Shown piece by piece: positions 33,931 through 46,569 of a stretch of 64,000 nt of DNA. The notes under the pieces are model-generated. The model saw only the letters and a program-made list of their open reading frames with translations. It made no database searches and was not told the DNA's origin. A program made the position numbers and the translations under genes. Source of the stretch: Diphasiastrum complanatum (Eukaryota; Streptophyta; Lycopodiopsida; Lycopodiales; Lycopodiaceae); contig CM055103.1 in NCBI GenBank assembly GCA_029204225.1, positions 57,086,205-57,150,204 of the forward strand. Reading direction: 5' to 3'. Each line of letters opens with the position of its first letter. Positions within the stretch are counted from its first letter, which is position 1.

Positions 33931-34939
33931 AGTTTCATGTGCATACAGACGCATCGCCGGTATGCAAGTGGACCAGTCTTAACCCAGCCAGGTGAACACA
34001 AAAAAGATTTTCCAATCCGATTTGCAAGCTGACAGCTTAGTGATATAGAAATGAATTATTCAACCATAGAACAGAAAGCACTGGCAATGATCTATGTGAT
34101 TAAGAAATTTTGACACTACCTGATGGCCACACATTTCGCTTTTTATACGGACCATCAACCCTTGCTCTATCTCGTTAACAAAACTTGTAACACCGAGAGA
34201 ATCACCATATGGCTACTTCTGTTGTTGAGTTTGATTTTCGAATAATAGTTCGCAAGGGAAAACAGCACTACATGGCAGATCATGTGTCACGAATCAAGGG
34301 GAAGGAGGTTGCAACCCAACTCGATGATGAGCTGGCCGATGCTACCTTATTTTACGTGGACACAGTACCAGAATGGATTGTCGACATTGTTGAATATCGA
34401 ATGCGACACCCCTCTAGACACAAGATCACAATTCAAAATTTCAATTGGCTGATCATTCCATCAGAGTACGGTTGGGCTACGAATGTAGATGCTAGAAGGT
34501 CTTTCACCTTGTTCGCCAATAACTACTTAAACTGCCCTGATCCAACAGTCTGCATGACAACCACTTACACCCGGGACTTAGAGCATTTAATGGGGATTGA
34601 AAATAAATGGGACAATTTCCCCCCCCCCCATATTTTTTGACTCTAATAAGGTGCTAGCTTCCGACAAAGTCGAAGATCAACTGCTAGTCGCTCGTGCATA
34701 TTACCGAGCTGCCCTTCTTGGCGATCCCTGGACGCACAGATTCCAAGAGTGGGTCAATCAAGACTAGCTAACAGGAGTCCACAAGTCCCTTCACACACCC
34801 AAGGACTTGAAGAAACTGGACTGCCTCAACTTTATGGAAGACGTCACGGGCCACCTGATCCAACAAAGGAGGGCCAAAAAGACTCTTTACTGAACCGGCA
34901 GAGTGTCGAGGGACCGACACTACTTCAGGCTGTGGGTCC
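33931..34939 (+). pseudogene. Gypsy 1 RNase H and downstream pol
   Basis: Short frames give MNYSTIEQKALAMIYVIKKF and FYTDHQPLLYLVNKTCNTERI, the RNase H motifs. Next comes FDFRIIVRKGKQHYMADHVSRI, the usual bridge to integrase. Instead of a full integrase there is a short acidic region, then 300 bases with stops that end at the LTR. The integrase is therefore deleted or unrecognisably decayed. Confidence 0.75.
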
Positions 34940-35733
34940 TGTTGGGGTTATTCCCAATGAATTGTAAATAAATAAAATCGACCATTAAAATGTGTTGCAT
35001 GGGCATGGCATCCTGCACGTATAAGCCCATGGCCCAATGAGCACGCAACCTTAAGTTGTAAATAAAATAAAATAGCTTGGGACTTTGAATTAAAATAAAA
35101 CTAGAGGCCCAAAGTCATTTTTAAACTTAGAGATTACTTTTTAGAGTTGGGTCCAAATTGGGACTCACATAAATCTTGTGAATTTCAATGTACTTTTTGT
35201 GGACCCTTGGATCAAGTTGGGTCCAAAATGAATGGATAAGATCAATGTAAATATTATCCAATAGGATTTTGGGGCAAGGGTCTTTCCCATTTTATAAAAA
35301 GGCACCATTTGTACTCTATTTCCATGCTCAATAGAGAGGAGAAGACTCTATTATTTTGAGAGCTCAAGCATCCTCATTTGCTAATCACTCTTGCTTATGC
35401 TATTGTTGTGGTTGCTTGTTATTTTGATAATAATGCTTTTTTGTTTATGCTAGTTAAGATTCTTCCATAAGCAGTGAAATTGGGCATTTGAGCTAACCTC
35501 CATCTCATCTGTCTCTCTTTCTCTCTCTCCTTCTTCTTCCTCTTCTATTCTATCATGTCTCTTCACCAACAATCATGATGAAGTTGGTTAGGGGAGTAGA
35601 GTGTGTGTGAGTAGTGTTAGGGGAGGTAGAGCTAGACAAAAAGTAGAAAACTGACTAAAAGTAGAATCTATGCATAGTTAGGTACCTATCTAGTGAACTA
35701 ACCCTTGTTGACAGGCGGGAGGGCTATACTACA
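34940..35733 (+). repeat. 3' LTR of gypsy 1
   Basis: It begins TGTTGGGGTTATTCCC, matching the left remnant at 27135, and ends near CTATACTACA. It contains a TATAAAAAGG box (about 35295) and a pyrimidine-rich stretch (35508-35550). The copia B RNase H end follows immediately. Confidence 0.75.
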
Positions 35734-35851
35734 CAAGATCTTTGACCCTACTGCTGCAGACCACCTTCATCAGAATGAAAGACATGGTTCTTGACATCTT
35801 CACCAAAGCCCTAGACAAAGGACTTTTTGAGAGACAAAGGAGCAGTCTCTA
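35734..35851 (+). pseudogene. Copia B RNase H C-terminal end
   Basis: After the gypsy insertion the copia B frame resumes with FIRMKDMVLDIFTKALDKGLFERQRSSL and a TAG at 35849. DIFTKAL is the standard end of copia RNase H. Together with 25641-27134 it shows a single split gene. Confidence 0.8.
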
Positions 35852-35883
35852 GATCGTAAAGCTATCATGCTTTGAGAGGGAGC

Positions 35884-36312
35884 TGAAGAAACAAAACGTT
35901 AAGATGTTCACGAAGACGAAAGTCAAGAGACACGAAGCATGAAAGTTTCGCGAACACCTGATGAAAAGATACAAACATGAAAGATTCGCGAACGAGAATC
36001 TTTTGCGGTCCAACACGAGAAATTTAGACGACAAAAACAAAACCAACAACGCGACACAAAAAATGTCGCAAAACTTTCTTTGCCCTCATGCTCCAAAGAG
36101 TGCCAGCAAAGATCATGCAAATACCCAGAAGTACAAATATCTAATCTGATAGCATGACATCAGCAGACACACTCTAGGTTGTGGCTAATCTGCCACTCTT
36201 GTAATTTCCTGATTAGTTGTAGATGCTTAATCACTCTAATCTTAAGTTACATAGAGCGACTATATACTTACTGGATGATACTTGACACATACATTATGAA
36301 GTAGTCTGATGA
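35884..36312 (+). repeat. 3' LTR of copia B, truncated
   Basis: The polypurine tract GAGAGGGAGC (35874-35883) is followed by TGAAGAAACAAAACG, the LTR start. From about 35960 it matches the 5' LTR at 22140 and ends abruptly at 36312, where TGTGACAAATGTCACA begins a different sequence. Confidence 0.78.
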
Positions 36313-36727
36313 GATGTGACAAATGTCACATAGACTCTAGTTTTCACTTTAGATGTCATCAAATGGTGGATGGATGTGGTTCTACCTCGAGCTACCTCAA
36401 ACTCCATAAATATGTGTAGCTCTTCTCATAATTTTATGATGAAGAACCAAAGTTTTGTAACTATCTCTTGCCATTTTGGATCCACACAATTTTTGCTTGA
36501 TATCTCTCTATCTTTCTCTCTCTAATTTGTGTTGAGGCTAATGCTAATACGCTAAATTCTTGTACTTTTGCTCATGCAGACCTGAAACCTAAAAATGGTG
36601 ATCAAGCAAAGGCCTGGAGGATCAAAGATCAGAAGTCCCTAGCATCTATCACACACCTCGGTTGAGGACCACACAAGTGATTCACAACTGGAGAACCGGA
36701 AAACTCACCTTCAAAAATAGAGCAATA
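36313..36727 (+). other. Gypsy scrap and leader-like sequence
   Basis: The 3' end (36650-36727) translates to LRTTQVIHNWRTGKLTFKN, matching gypsy 1 at 31874-31930. The preceding 330 bases look like an LTR and leader (CTCTCTCTCTAATTTG) but match nothing else here. It joins copia D gag directly. Confidence 0.5.
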
Positions 36728-37860
36728 TCATTCTTATTTGAATAAATAAATTCAGACAGCAATGTACCTTTGCTCTTGCTTGAATAATTCTAATCTGGCC
36801 GACTCCCAAATATCTCACGTTACCATGTTCAAAACCTCTAAGGAAGCATTGGACTTGTTATCAAGTCTTTATGAGACTCACGATGTGACTACGAGATTAC
36901 ATTTTAGAAGGAAGTTTTTAACTCTTAGCATGTTTGATTCTACTGCCATCACTTCTCACATCAATAGCTTCAAATCCCTGTTAGATCAGTTATCAACTGT
37001 AGGATGTTCTATTCAAGATGATGATGCCGTTATGACCCTGCTTTCTTCTCTTTCAAAGTCCTATGATCATGTTGCGGTGATGATCTCCACACCACCTGAC
37101 CTCACTCTTCAAAAGGTGATCGGTCATCTTCTTCAAAAAGAAATGCGGAGAAAGACCAGCAGCCTATCCATCAAAGACAAATCTATACACCAAGAAGAAA
37201 GACTATTCCAAGGGCAATTATCAAGTGCAGCAGCAACAACAGAAGCCTCACACTCAAGGTGAGCATGGTGGATCACGCAAGAAGCTTTTCAGTAGATATT
37301 GCAAAAGATCTAATCACGACATCAAGGAGTGTCGCATCAAGATTTACAATGAGACAAAGAAGCAACAATAGCAACAGTAGCCAGACTCCTCCAACATGGT
37401 GGAATGCAAGGACTCAGATACACACTTGTAGCAGTGAAGACTATGATTAGCTGGTACCTGGACAACAACGCTACCCAACACATGACCTCTTGCAAGGAAT
37501 GGTTTACGGAGTACACAGCTTACAACAGAGACCCATTTATCTACCTCGGAGATTCTAGCACCATACACGTCGAAGGCAAAGGAGCAGTGAAGATCAACTT
37601 CAACAACGATCTATCCATTTGTGTTCCTAACGTCCTTCATGTTCCTCAGTTGTCAAAGACCCTGCTATCAGTCTCTAAGATAACTGATGAGGGCTACACT
37701 ATTACTTTCTCATCTGAGCAGTGTACAATACTCGAGGAAGATACTACTCTGACTACATGTACTAGAGTCGAAAATCTTTATGCACTCTCTAATTCAGTTG
37801 CATTAGCTAGTATCTCTGATGAAAATGTAAACGACAGTGTTGTTCTGTGGCATAGTTGAT
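36728..37860 (+). pseudogene. Copia D gag and protease
   Basis: Gag frames start near 36762: SKEALDLLSSLYETHD, LLDQLSTVGCSIQDDDAV, LLSSLSKSYDHV. A Gln-rich stretch and the knuckle CKRSNHDIKEC are in a shifted frame near 37295. The protease reads SWYLDNNATQHMTSCKEWF, with DNNA replacing DSGA, so it was probably inactive. A TGA at 37857 lies in the integrase zinc region (LWHS.FGHVN). No 5' LTR is present. Confidence 0.82.
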
Positions 37861-38837
37861 TTGGACATGTGAATACAAGATCACTTTCTTATATGCGTTG
37901 TAATAATTTAGTTGATGGTTTGAATTTTTCGTCTTCATTAGACATGAAATTTTTATTTTGTGAATCATGCATCTATGAGAAGCACTCTAGAAGCAAGTTT
38001 CCAAAATCACACTCTATCAAAACAAAGCATGTATTAAATCTTGTACATAGTGATCTCTGTGGTCCAATGCCAACTCCGTCATTAGGAGATGCAATCTATT
38101 TTATCACTTTCATAGATGATTACTCTAGATGGTCTACAACCATGTTCATTAAGCAGAAATCTGAAGCCTTTGAATGCTTCATGAGATTGAAGACCATCGC
38201 CGAGACACAAACATCTAAGAAAGTGAAAGTACTCCAAACTAATGGTGGCGGCTAATACATCTCTAACGTGATGTCCGACTACATGGCTGAACATGGTATT
38301 AGAAGATAGTTCACCACTCCCTATTCACCTCAACAGAATGGGATTACAGAAAGGAAGAATCGAACTCTTGTCAGCTCAGCCAGATCCATGTTACATCAAG
38401 CACACCTACCTGCGAAGTTCTGGGTAGAAGCTACTGCCACAGCCTGTTACATGCAGAATAGATCCAGCACCAAAGTCGTCAACAACAAGACTCCTGATGA
38501 AGTTTGGAATGGGCACAAGCCTAGTGTCAGCCATTTTGGTTGTATATGTTTTGTTCACATTCCTAAACAGCTTAGGAAGAAGCTGGATCATAGGACAAAC
38601 AAATGTATTTTCATTGGCTATCCTGATGAACATAAAGCTTATAGAGTTTATGATCCATCCACCAATGTAGTATTTGTCTCTAGGGACGTAATATTTCAAG
38701 AGCATACATACTATGATTTCATACAACCATCTATAAATGATGCTATGTCATTTCATCCTATCTTAAGTAGCATGGATTCTTCCAACGTTGATGTTTCTTC
38801 TACAGAACCTGCAGCTACAGCTACAAAAGCCGAGTAG
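37861..38837 (+). pseudogene. Copia D integrase
   Basis: The frame contains CESCIYEKHSRSKFP (zinc-binding end), then the core LVHSDLCGPM, FIDDYSRWSTTMF, LQTNGGG (usual form RxDNGGE) followed by a TAA at 38253, and YSPQQNGITERKNRT. It ends with the C-terminal KLDHRTNKCIFIGYP and AYRVYDPSTN. Three in-frame stops are present (37857, 38253, 38308). Confidence 0.85.
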
Positions 38838-40541
38838 CTAACAGTACCTATCATTAGACCAGACCAAGCTAGCTCGAACATATCTGAAAAAAATTCAAGA
38901 AGAAGCATAATGGCATTTTAGTCAATCCAACGTTTGCAGATCCTCATGGACCAGGACAGTTCCTGAGAGGTATGCATCTCAATCATTCTAGACTTCATCA
39001 GAAGAACCAGAGAGCCTAGCCGAAGCAATTAACTCCAAGGATGCTGTGAAGTGGCAAGAAGCTATGGAAAGCGAGTATAACTCACTTTTGACGAATCAGA
39101 CTTGGACGCTGGTTGGGAAAAAGAGAGGTATAGAAAACAAGTGGATCTTCAAGAAGAAGATCAACTCTGATGGTTCCATTGCAAAATGGAACACACGGTT
39201 GGTGGCTAAAGGATTCACTCAAGTCCAAGGAGTGGATTATCAAGAAATTTTCAAACCTATCATCAAGATGCAGTCAATCAGGACTCTGATTGCGTTAACA
39301 GCCCCGGAAGACCTAAAAAATGCACCAAATGGATGTCAAGACAACATTTCTCAATGGCAATGTCGAAGAGGAGCTGTATACCTTCCAACCGGAAGGATTT
39401 GAAGTCAAAGGCCAAGAGCACAAAGTTTGCAAACTGCACAAAGCATTCTACGGTCTAAAACAGGCTACATGGTTCGATAGAATCAATTCTTATCTCATTA
39501 AATTAGGATTTACAAACAATTCAGTTGACTGTAATGTTTATTCAAAGCATATAGACACCAATTCAGTTCACATAGCTGTTTACGTAGATGATGCATTTAT
39601 TTTGTCTAATGACACTTCTCTTCTGCACATTACTAAGAGTGATCGGTCAAAGGAATTTGACATGATTGATTTAGGAGCTGTTCATTCTTTGCTAGGAATT
39701 CATATTACTAGAATTAGACTTCAAAAGAAGATCTATCTTAGCCAGCAGACATATCTAAAAGGCATTTTAGAAAAGTTTCATATGTATGATTGCAACCAAT
39801 TGATACCCCAATGGATCCAAGTATAGTATTGAGTAAACTTTCTTGTGCTGAGATTGATAGTGAGGTACTCGACTTAGCGAAGTACCCTTATCTTTCACTA
39901 ATCAGATCTATTTAGCATATATTGTTAGCACGTTGAGTCAATACATGTCTAATCCTAGGATATCTCGTTGGAAAGTATTAAAGAGAGTGATGAGATATAT
40001 TCAGGGAAGTTTATACCACATTTTGTGTTATGATAAAAATGTTGTCGACCCACTCGTCCTGCGAGGCTACTCCGACTCGGATTGGGGAGGAACAATCTCT
40101 ACTAGAAAATCTACCTCCGGGTTTTGTTTCTATCTAGCAGGGGGACCGATTTCGTGGAACTCGAGGAATCAAAAATCAGTTGCGCTTTCTTCGACAGAAG
40201 CAGAGTACATCGCAGCATGTCAAGCTTCAAAAGAGACTATATGGATCAGGTTATTACTTCACGACTTACATCACACTCAGTTTAATGCTATCACCATTTT
40301 GTGTGACAACTTGAGCTGTATTTCACTGTCACTGAATCCCAGATTTCATGGCAAATCCAAGCACATAGAAATCCAGTATCATTTCATTTGGGAGAAAGTT
40401 TTCTCAGGACAAGTGATCCTTCAATATTGCTCCACAATAGAAACGGTCACAGACATCTTCACCAAAGCGCTTCCCAGGATCAAGCATCAAAAGTTCTTCA
40501 ACATGCTGAACCTGACGAAGATACCAAGGCACCAACCGTGA
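38838..40541 (+). pseudogene. Copia D reverse transcriptase and RNase H
   Basis: RT reads KWQEAMESEYNSLLTNQTW, GIENKWIFKKK, FTQVQGVDYQEIF, then in the next frame MDVKTTFLNGNVEEELY, AFYGLKQATWFDRI, and IAVYVDDAFIL (about 39580). RNase H gives GYSDSDWGGTISTRKSTSGFCF, LSSTEAEYIAACQASKETIWI and DIFTKALPRIKHQKF, ending at 40541 with an intact final exon-length frame from 39933. A purine-rich stretch (ATGGGGGAC) follows, leading to the LTR. Confidence 0.87.
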
Positions 40542-40554
40542 CCTTATGGGGGAC

Positions 40555-41521
40555 TGTTGGAAATTAAGCCCACAGTTGTCTCCTTGGTGAATGACTAATT
40601 TATATTTCATGATTTTTTCTGCATGTTTATTGATCATTGATCTAGGGTCAGGTGAAACCTACTTTGGTTCTACGTCTGCTCATCTGATACCTACATGAAT
40701 CACAAACTTAGACAGCCAATCTATTTGAAGAACGTCTACAATGGGCTTTCGGCTGATCTCCAGGAAAGGGTTACCAATCTTGTCATAGTTTTAAAGTTCA
40801 GATGTCAAGTTTAATAACTTGAAGTCATTGAAGACTTGGCCATCTTCAATGATTTTCACAAAACTTGCATATAGAACAAGTTTGCAGAAATACATTACTT
40901 TTTCAACAGTCTGCAGAAATACACTATGTTTTCAACAACTTTGGCTTTTTTGCATTTCTCTGTTTAAACTTTCATAGTTCAAAGGTTTAACTGTTTTTAA
41001 CACACCTTCGGCTCTTTGTGAAAGATACGAAGAGAGATAATATTCCAAAGGTCATCTATTTTTCATGCGTTAAGCTATATTAAAGACATCACCGTCTTTT
41101 TGGGACACCTTCGGCTTCTTGCAAAAAATGCGAAGAGAGAGAAAAATCCTGAAGGTCATCTAAAATAAACAAGGAACGTTCCAGCGACGTCCTCGTCCGT
41201 GTCAACGATGCTGAATTATTGACCATAAATATTATGCACAGTTGTCATAGAAGCCATATACTTCCAAGTACAACGGCTTTCCTAATTAGGTGACAAACAT
41301 TGAATATAATTAATGCACAGACGAAGTCTATAAATAGATCATCCAAACACAGATTACTGATTGCTCCGTCCATGAGACACATTATTTGAGCCTCTCAATT
41401 ACGCCATCATTTTTTTGTTGTAATTGCTATTTTGTATTGTGCTTCAGTGTATTATAGCAGTAGCTTGTTTTTATTTGTGTACAACGTAGATGAATGCTTG
41501 TTGTGATTGAATGTATTTTCA
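40555..41521 (+). repeat. 3' LTR of copia D
   Basis: It starts TGTTGGAAATTAAGCCC directly after the polypurine tract and probably ends GTATTTTCA at about 41521; the end is judged only from the CA terminus. It contains two related blocks around ACACCTTCGGCT (41004 and 41103), about 100 bases apart. Confidence 0.55.
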
Positions 41522-42189
41522 TTGATGTTTGATCGCGCTTGTTTACTCACTCTGATCAGAACACGGACGTCTACGACTCCTCAGTTTTTTATCAAACGAT
41601 GGTTGTCTTTGACACTTGAGGAACTCACGTTATCATACTGCTCTTCCATCTACTTCAGAACTATACTTCATGTTGAATCTGATTTTTGTAGTACCACATA
41701 CAAATCATCTCTAATATCTTTGGTGGACTGTACTCTAGTTTCAAAGTATGAATTATTTTTTAAGATCTCGTTGGACAATTAGAACACTTAAGGTTGTGAT
41801 TACATTTAGCATAAGTTGTCTATTAGACTGCTTTTGCATTTAGTAACTTCACTGGTGTTTAACCACAGTTAAAATATAATTTTTCAAAATGCTGAAATAT
41901 TCCCTCCCAATAGTTGAGAACACTCAAAAATTTGGATTAGGACTGACATTTCTGAAAAAAGCCTACGCCATCTCTATCTCCAGAAAAGTCGTAAGCGCCA
42001 TCTCTAGCTTTGTTATTGTCATTGTGTTGTTTGTTACTATACTATTGTACTGATGACAAAGCTTTATCATCTTCATGTGGATCTGTCACCAGAATATGCT
42101 CCGCTCAGGACGAGAAATTCAAAGCAACCCAAACTGTCAACTGATATGGTCTGATACAGGGAGGAAAAGCTAAAACATGTAGATTTATG
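41522..42189. other. Unassigned stretch before the KDZ-like gene
   Basis: A 91-codon forward frame (41507-41782) matches no family I know. From 42053 an ATG opens a short frame (MTKLYHLHVDLSPEYAPL) that stops at about 42153 and may be the 5' end of the next gene. Confidence 0.3.
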
Positions 42190-44790
42190 GTCATCAGGAA
42201 CATTGTATCCTATTGATCCATGTTCATTGCAACATCCAGATTTTCATTCAGTGAGTCAGTTAATAATCTATATGTGTTATGGTAAAAATGGCTTTTTGGG
42301 TTACTGTGAAAATTTGATGCTCTATGGTGATGCACATTCAATGCAAATAATACATTATTTGGAAGAGGAATCAAGGAAAATATCAAAGGAGTGCGAAGAA
42401 AAATCTACAAAGATGAAAACTTGTTTGGATAAAAATGAGATGCTCAAAGAGGAGATCCAAAGGTTAAAATCTTCTTTGCATCATTATACAACTAGTAATG
42501 ATGAGATAAAAATTGCATTTCAATCCATGCGTATCTCATATTTGTCTCTTGTTAAAGATATGGATGTGCTCAACAGAAAGATACGAAGCAACAAGAGGAA
42601 AAGACTAATAAACAAGGATATATGTGATCTCTCATCCAGAGGAGGTCATAGAAAAAGACGAATCCATACATTCAAGTAAGTTATAGCTTATTTGGTACTG
42701 AATATTGCTTGAACTTTTTGATTCATTCATAATCACTAATTTTGTTATTTATTCATTTCAACTTTCTGTTGATTTGCTTATTATATACTGTTGTGAATAC
42801 TATGAGTGTCCTAATTTTTACTGACATTTTCATGAATATTATGTTTGCAATGCAGATCAACATTGGTTGTTGAAGACCATTTGGCCGATGAGATTTCAAT
42901 TGGAAACTTACTAGACTCTATCTTGACTTCTAAATCTATGAAATCAATGGTAAACAATAACAAAATGAAAAAGATTCAAGCTTCAGTTACTGATAGCATT
43001 ATGAATGAAGTTGGAAAAATATTAGACACTACATTGATTCAGGGGCCATGTGACTTTTCTAGCATCAGTAGGGAAGCATATGCAACAATGTTTAAGATGA
43101 TAAAGGAGGCATTTGCACAGGTAAATATTAAAAAGTTTCCAATCCCACGACCATCTCATCTTTTAAAACAAAAAGACATGTTAAACCATGGTATGCAGAC
43201 AATAGTTGGTATTCCATCTCATATCAATGAAGTGTATTGCTTGAAAGGAGAAAGTCTAGCATATAACAATTCCAACAATTTATTTATTGACATTAATCAG
43301 TTATTAACATTCATCATAAATTTTTACGGTATTACAAATGAGAATGTCAATAACAAGTTGATAGTTGTTCTCAAGTTAGATGAGTTTGAAATTATAAAAG
43401 GACAAAAAATGGAAAGAGTCAGTCTCACAATCATGAATGGAGCACTTTCAAATTCAGAAGACTCAGAAGGCCTCAATTTCAGTGTTCAATCAGAAAATGA
43501 TATCTGGTGGTTGGCAGCATTTCAGGTATAGTAGTTCCTTCGCATAATAAATAGGGATAATCATTTGAATATGGATTTCATATCTAAAATCTTCTGTGTG
43601 TTAATATTTTGAGTCTAATCACATTTTTGTATTCTCTTATAGGTGCTGAAAGAAGACCATAACATTCTCTCATGGATATTTAGTAGAACATCATATCCTG
43701 CCACCATAGAAAATCACATGGAGGGAGTTCCACTCAATATTCCTGGAATTGGCACTTTCAACATTGAATAGCATTTAGTAGGAGATCTGAAGACATTAAA
43801 ATGTACGTTCAATGTATTTCATCGCACTAACTCTAAACACCCTTGTTTGTACTGCATGAAAATAGCAAAAGACATGACAAGGAGTACAAGAATATCAAGA
43901 GATTGAGAATATCCTAATTGGAAACCTGTACATTGCATGCGGAGGTGCGTATTATAGAAAAAAAATATATCTTCACATCTTGTTTGCATGGAATTTCGAG
44001 CCAGAGCCCTCTGCAAAGGAAGCTATTTCCAGACTAGAGAATGTGTTGTCCAAAGCAGGCTTACATAAAGACCACATTAAAATAAAAAAAGATGACAAGC
44101 TATCAGGTAAAGCAGGAAATATTCCATGCAAGCCGAGCTTTGGAGGATCTAAAGCTCGAAGATTTTTATCAAATTATTCTGGCAAACAATCTAAGGCTCA
44201 ACACACGGTTTGGAAAGAAATTATTGCAACAACTCAAGATTTCGAAGAAGAAGGTTCTACTTGTATACAGAAAGTAGAAGTTTGGAAAAAGTTAAACAAC
44301 ATGGTGAAATACTTGAAAAAAGATTAATTTTCAAATACTAATGTTCAAATGATATAGAAAACAACCAATGAATTTGTGGATGCAGTTCAAAGTGCATGGG
44401 GTGTTGATCATATAACACATTATATGGTAAGATTTTGATTTTACACTACGATAGACAAATATGTGCAATTAAATTAGATACTTTTAGTTCTGATTTAGAT
44501 TATGTTTTTATGACATGCAGCACATATTACGACATCATTTGACATTTGGTGCAAGAAATAGTGGAAGTCTTAGCATATGGTCATCGCAAGGAATGGAAAA
44601 ATCTCATTGGCAAGCAAGAGCAGCATTTCATAAAAGTATACAACATGGCAGGACTAGCATAAAAAACAGCTATATACTGCAACTTTTCCAATGGTTTTAT
44701 AGAAGAATCCAAAATTGTCATAATACAAAATCGACGGATTATAAAACATTTCAAAAAACATGCAAATTTATACAAGCCAGTAGGCTATAG
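42190..44790 (+). pseudogene. KDZ-like (Zisupton/Plavaka-type) transposase gene, spliced
   Basis: Exons by splice sites are about 42190-42675, 42856-43525 and 43643-44426 (decayed, with TAG at 43769 and frameshifts), then 44521-44790. Exon 1 ends in a predicted coiled coil (EEESRKISKECEEKSTKMKT) and a basic stretch. Exon 3 holds LVGDLKTLKCTFNV and SKHPCLYCMK. Exons 3-4 give HITHYM/HILRHHLTF, GSLSIWSSQGMEKSHWQARAAF and QLFQWFYRR. The GDLK...HPCxYC and QGxEKxH patterns resemble the RNase H-fold transposase group that includes KDZ elements. I judge this from memory of the family, not a search. No terminal inverted repeats were found. It abuts gene A copy 2 where copia sequence was lost. Confidence 0.42.
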
Positions 44791-44887
44791 ACACACAATA
44801 AAATTTTGTATATTGAATAAAAATATTTACAAAGTACAATTCAGCAGTATCTAATCTGCTTCCGATATTTTGTCCAATGAAAGTTGC

Positions 44888-44943
44888 AATTTAGAATCAT
44901 GCAACAATTTTCTTCTTTCATATGGATTCAATAGCTCATAGTT
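44888..44943 (-). pseudogene. Scrap of copia RNase H at the gene A copy 2 junction
   Basis: These bases match 5416-5468 of the copia fragment next to gene A copy 1 and join gene A sequence at the same CATAGTTTTTTTTACAAAAA border. The intervening 100 bases of copia present at 5470-5570 are deleted here. Confidence 0.7.
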
Positions 44944-46260
44944 TTTTTTACAAAAATTATTTTATGCACCTTATTGAAATTATGTCCTCCAAGAAAATGA
45001 GACAGTGCCTTGATTGTCATAATCATAGTTTCACCATGTTGATAAAACTTTGAATGGGCAACACTTATCTCATTATTCTTGAAGGACTTCAGATAGTGCC
45101 CCAGTGCATGATCTCTTGAAAATTCTCCAGCAGAAGATCTCTGCCCTCCTCGACGAATTGTGAAATCATCAAGGAAAATTGTTTTCTGAAATGATAAAAA
45201 AAAAAGTAAGCTCCAGTATATAATCTGACATAACAAATCTACTAGTACTTGATAAGAGACAAAAACTTACGCATTCAACTTTGACTTCTCTGATTACTGT
45301 CTCTCCATCAATATTATGTCCACCTTTTGATGTCAATATTGTTGGTGAATAGACAGTTGGCTGTGGAAAACCAAGTTGACTTTGGATTCTAAGAAACTCC
45401 TCCTCAGAAGGTAGATCATCTTCTTTGTTGCGGATTTCCTCCTCAACCTTTTCAAGCAATCTTTCCTTGAATAAAATTTATCATTATGTACATCGTCAAC
45501 ACCAAGGAGAAGATCATCAGCATCAAAATCAATCATATCCAAAAATTCATCAAGCTCTTTGTTCAAAATGCAAAGAGTCTCAGCTTAAGTGAAGTCAAAA
45601 AATCCGATATATCCGATATTATAAAAAAAGAATGATTATCTATATTATAAGTAGGCAAAGTGATCAAAGATTTATCAGAAGGAGAAAGGGTAGTGGGTGT
45701 TCTAGGGCCTATAAAAGTAGCCTTATTTTGAGCAGGATCAAAATCAGAACAATCATCTAAATTAACACTCGTATCAATAAAAAAAGTATTTATATCTACA
45801 ATCCTTGACTTTTCAAACTTTGTACCACTAGAAGAAGTTGTTTCAGAAGTGGAGGGCACAGCCTCCAAATTGTCAGAAATATTTAACAAAAGAAAAAAAA
45901 CAAAAGTAGGTTGAAAATCAACAAATTTATATTTTTTATTATGAATTGGGCACTCATCTACAAACTTGAAATCATTATGTAACTTGGTAAACATTTTGTC
46001 AAGCTTAGCTTTATAGATATGCTTGTCGAGTGCCACCAGGTCCTGATATTGAATCATGTCCTTATTCTGAGATCTGAATAGCGGAGTACTGAGCAGGGAC
46101 TTACATCTGAGATATATCTCAGAAAATGTCTCTACACTAGGGCCCTCAGTTATAGAAGGTAGAATAAAAAGAAAAGAAGAAAAAAGGGATTTGAAATAGT
46201 CCAACCTATCAGTAATAGCAAATTCATTAAAAAAAAAAATCAACTAGATTCAAAATTAGA
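44940..46260 (-). pseudogene. Gene A copy 2
   Basis: This aligns along its length with gene A copy 1 but is better preserved. From about 46243 it reads EFAITDRLDYFKSLFSSFLF, a long frame through HNDFKFVDECPIHNKKYKFVD and SIVDIN-type acidic/Ser-rich stretches, and PRTPTTLSPSDKSLITLP. After a frameshift it continues with the acidic DFDADDLLLGVDD. The intron near 45186-45270 is conserved, followed by FTIRRGGQRSSAGEFSRDHALG and KALSHFLGGHNFNKVHKI. A poly-T slip disrupts the start. No domain is recognised. The + strand partner gene B is missing beyond about 46930. Confidence 0.5.
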
Positions 46261-46569
46261 CATTTTAAATAAAAATAACAGAACTAAAGTTCCAAATATC
46301 GCTCTTAGGCACAAACTGTAGGTCAGACAAGCACCTCAAGGCAACGTGTGCTCAAGAGAGATATTTGAAGTTGGAGTATCGGATCCGAGCGCAAGAACAC
46401 CGAGCAGAAAAGAAAAGGGATGTGAAGCGTGCTTGAATGCGATTCCGGACAATGTAGTATCGGATCCAAACGCATAATAGTCAACGAAAGGTAATGAGGG
46501 CAAGCGGCACGCTTGAAATAGATATCCGGGAAAGCAATCGTAAATTTGCTTGAAAATTTGAGCCGAAAA

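Larger units (their letters stand above)
27135..35733 (+). mobile_element. Gypsy 1: Ty3/gypsy element inserted in copia B RNase H
   Basis: The left end (27135, TGTTG...GGTATTCC.AATGAATTG) matches the start of the right LTR at 34940. The right LTR runs to 35733 (...CTACA), about 794 bp. The flanks are GAAGA (27130-27134) and CAAGA (35734-35738), a near-match target duplication. Copia B RNase H continues on the other side. Most of the left LTR, the leader and the gag start are deleted after about 27195. The element carries copia C and a MITE as later insertions. Confidence 0.8.
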
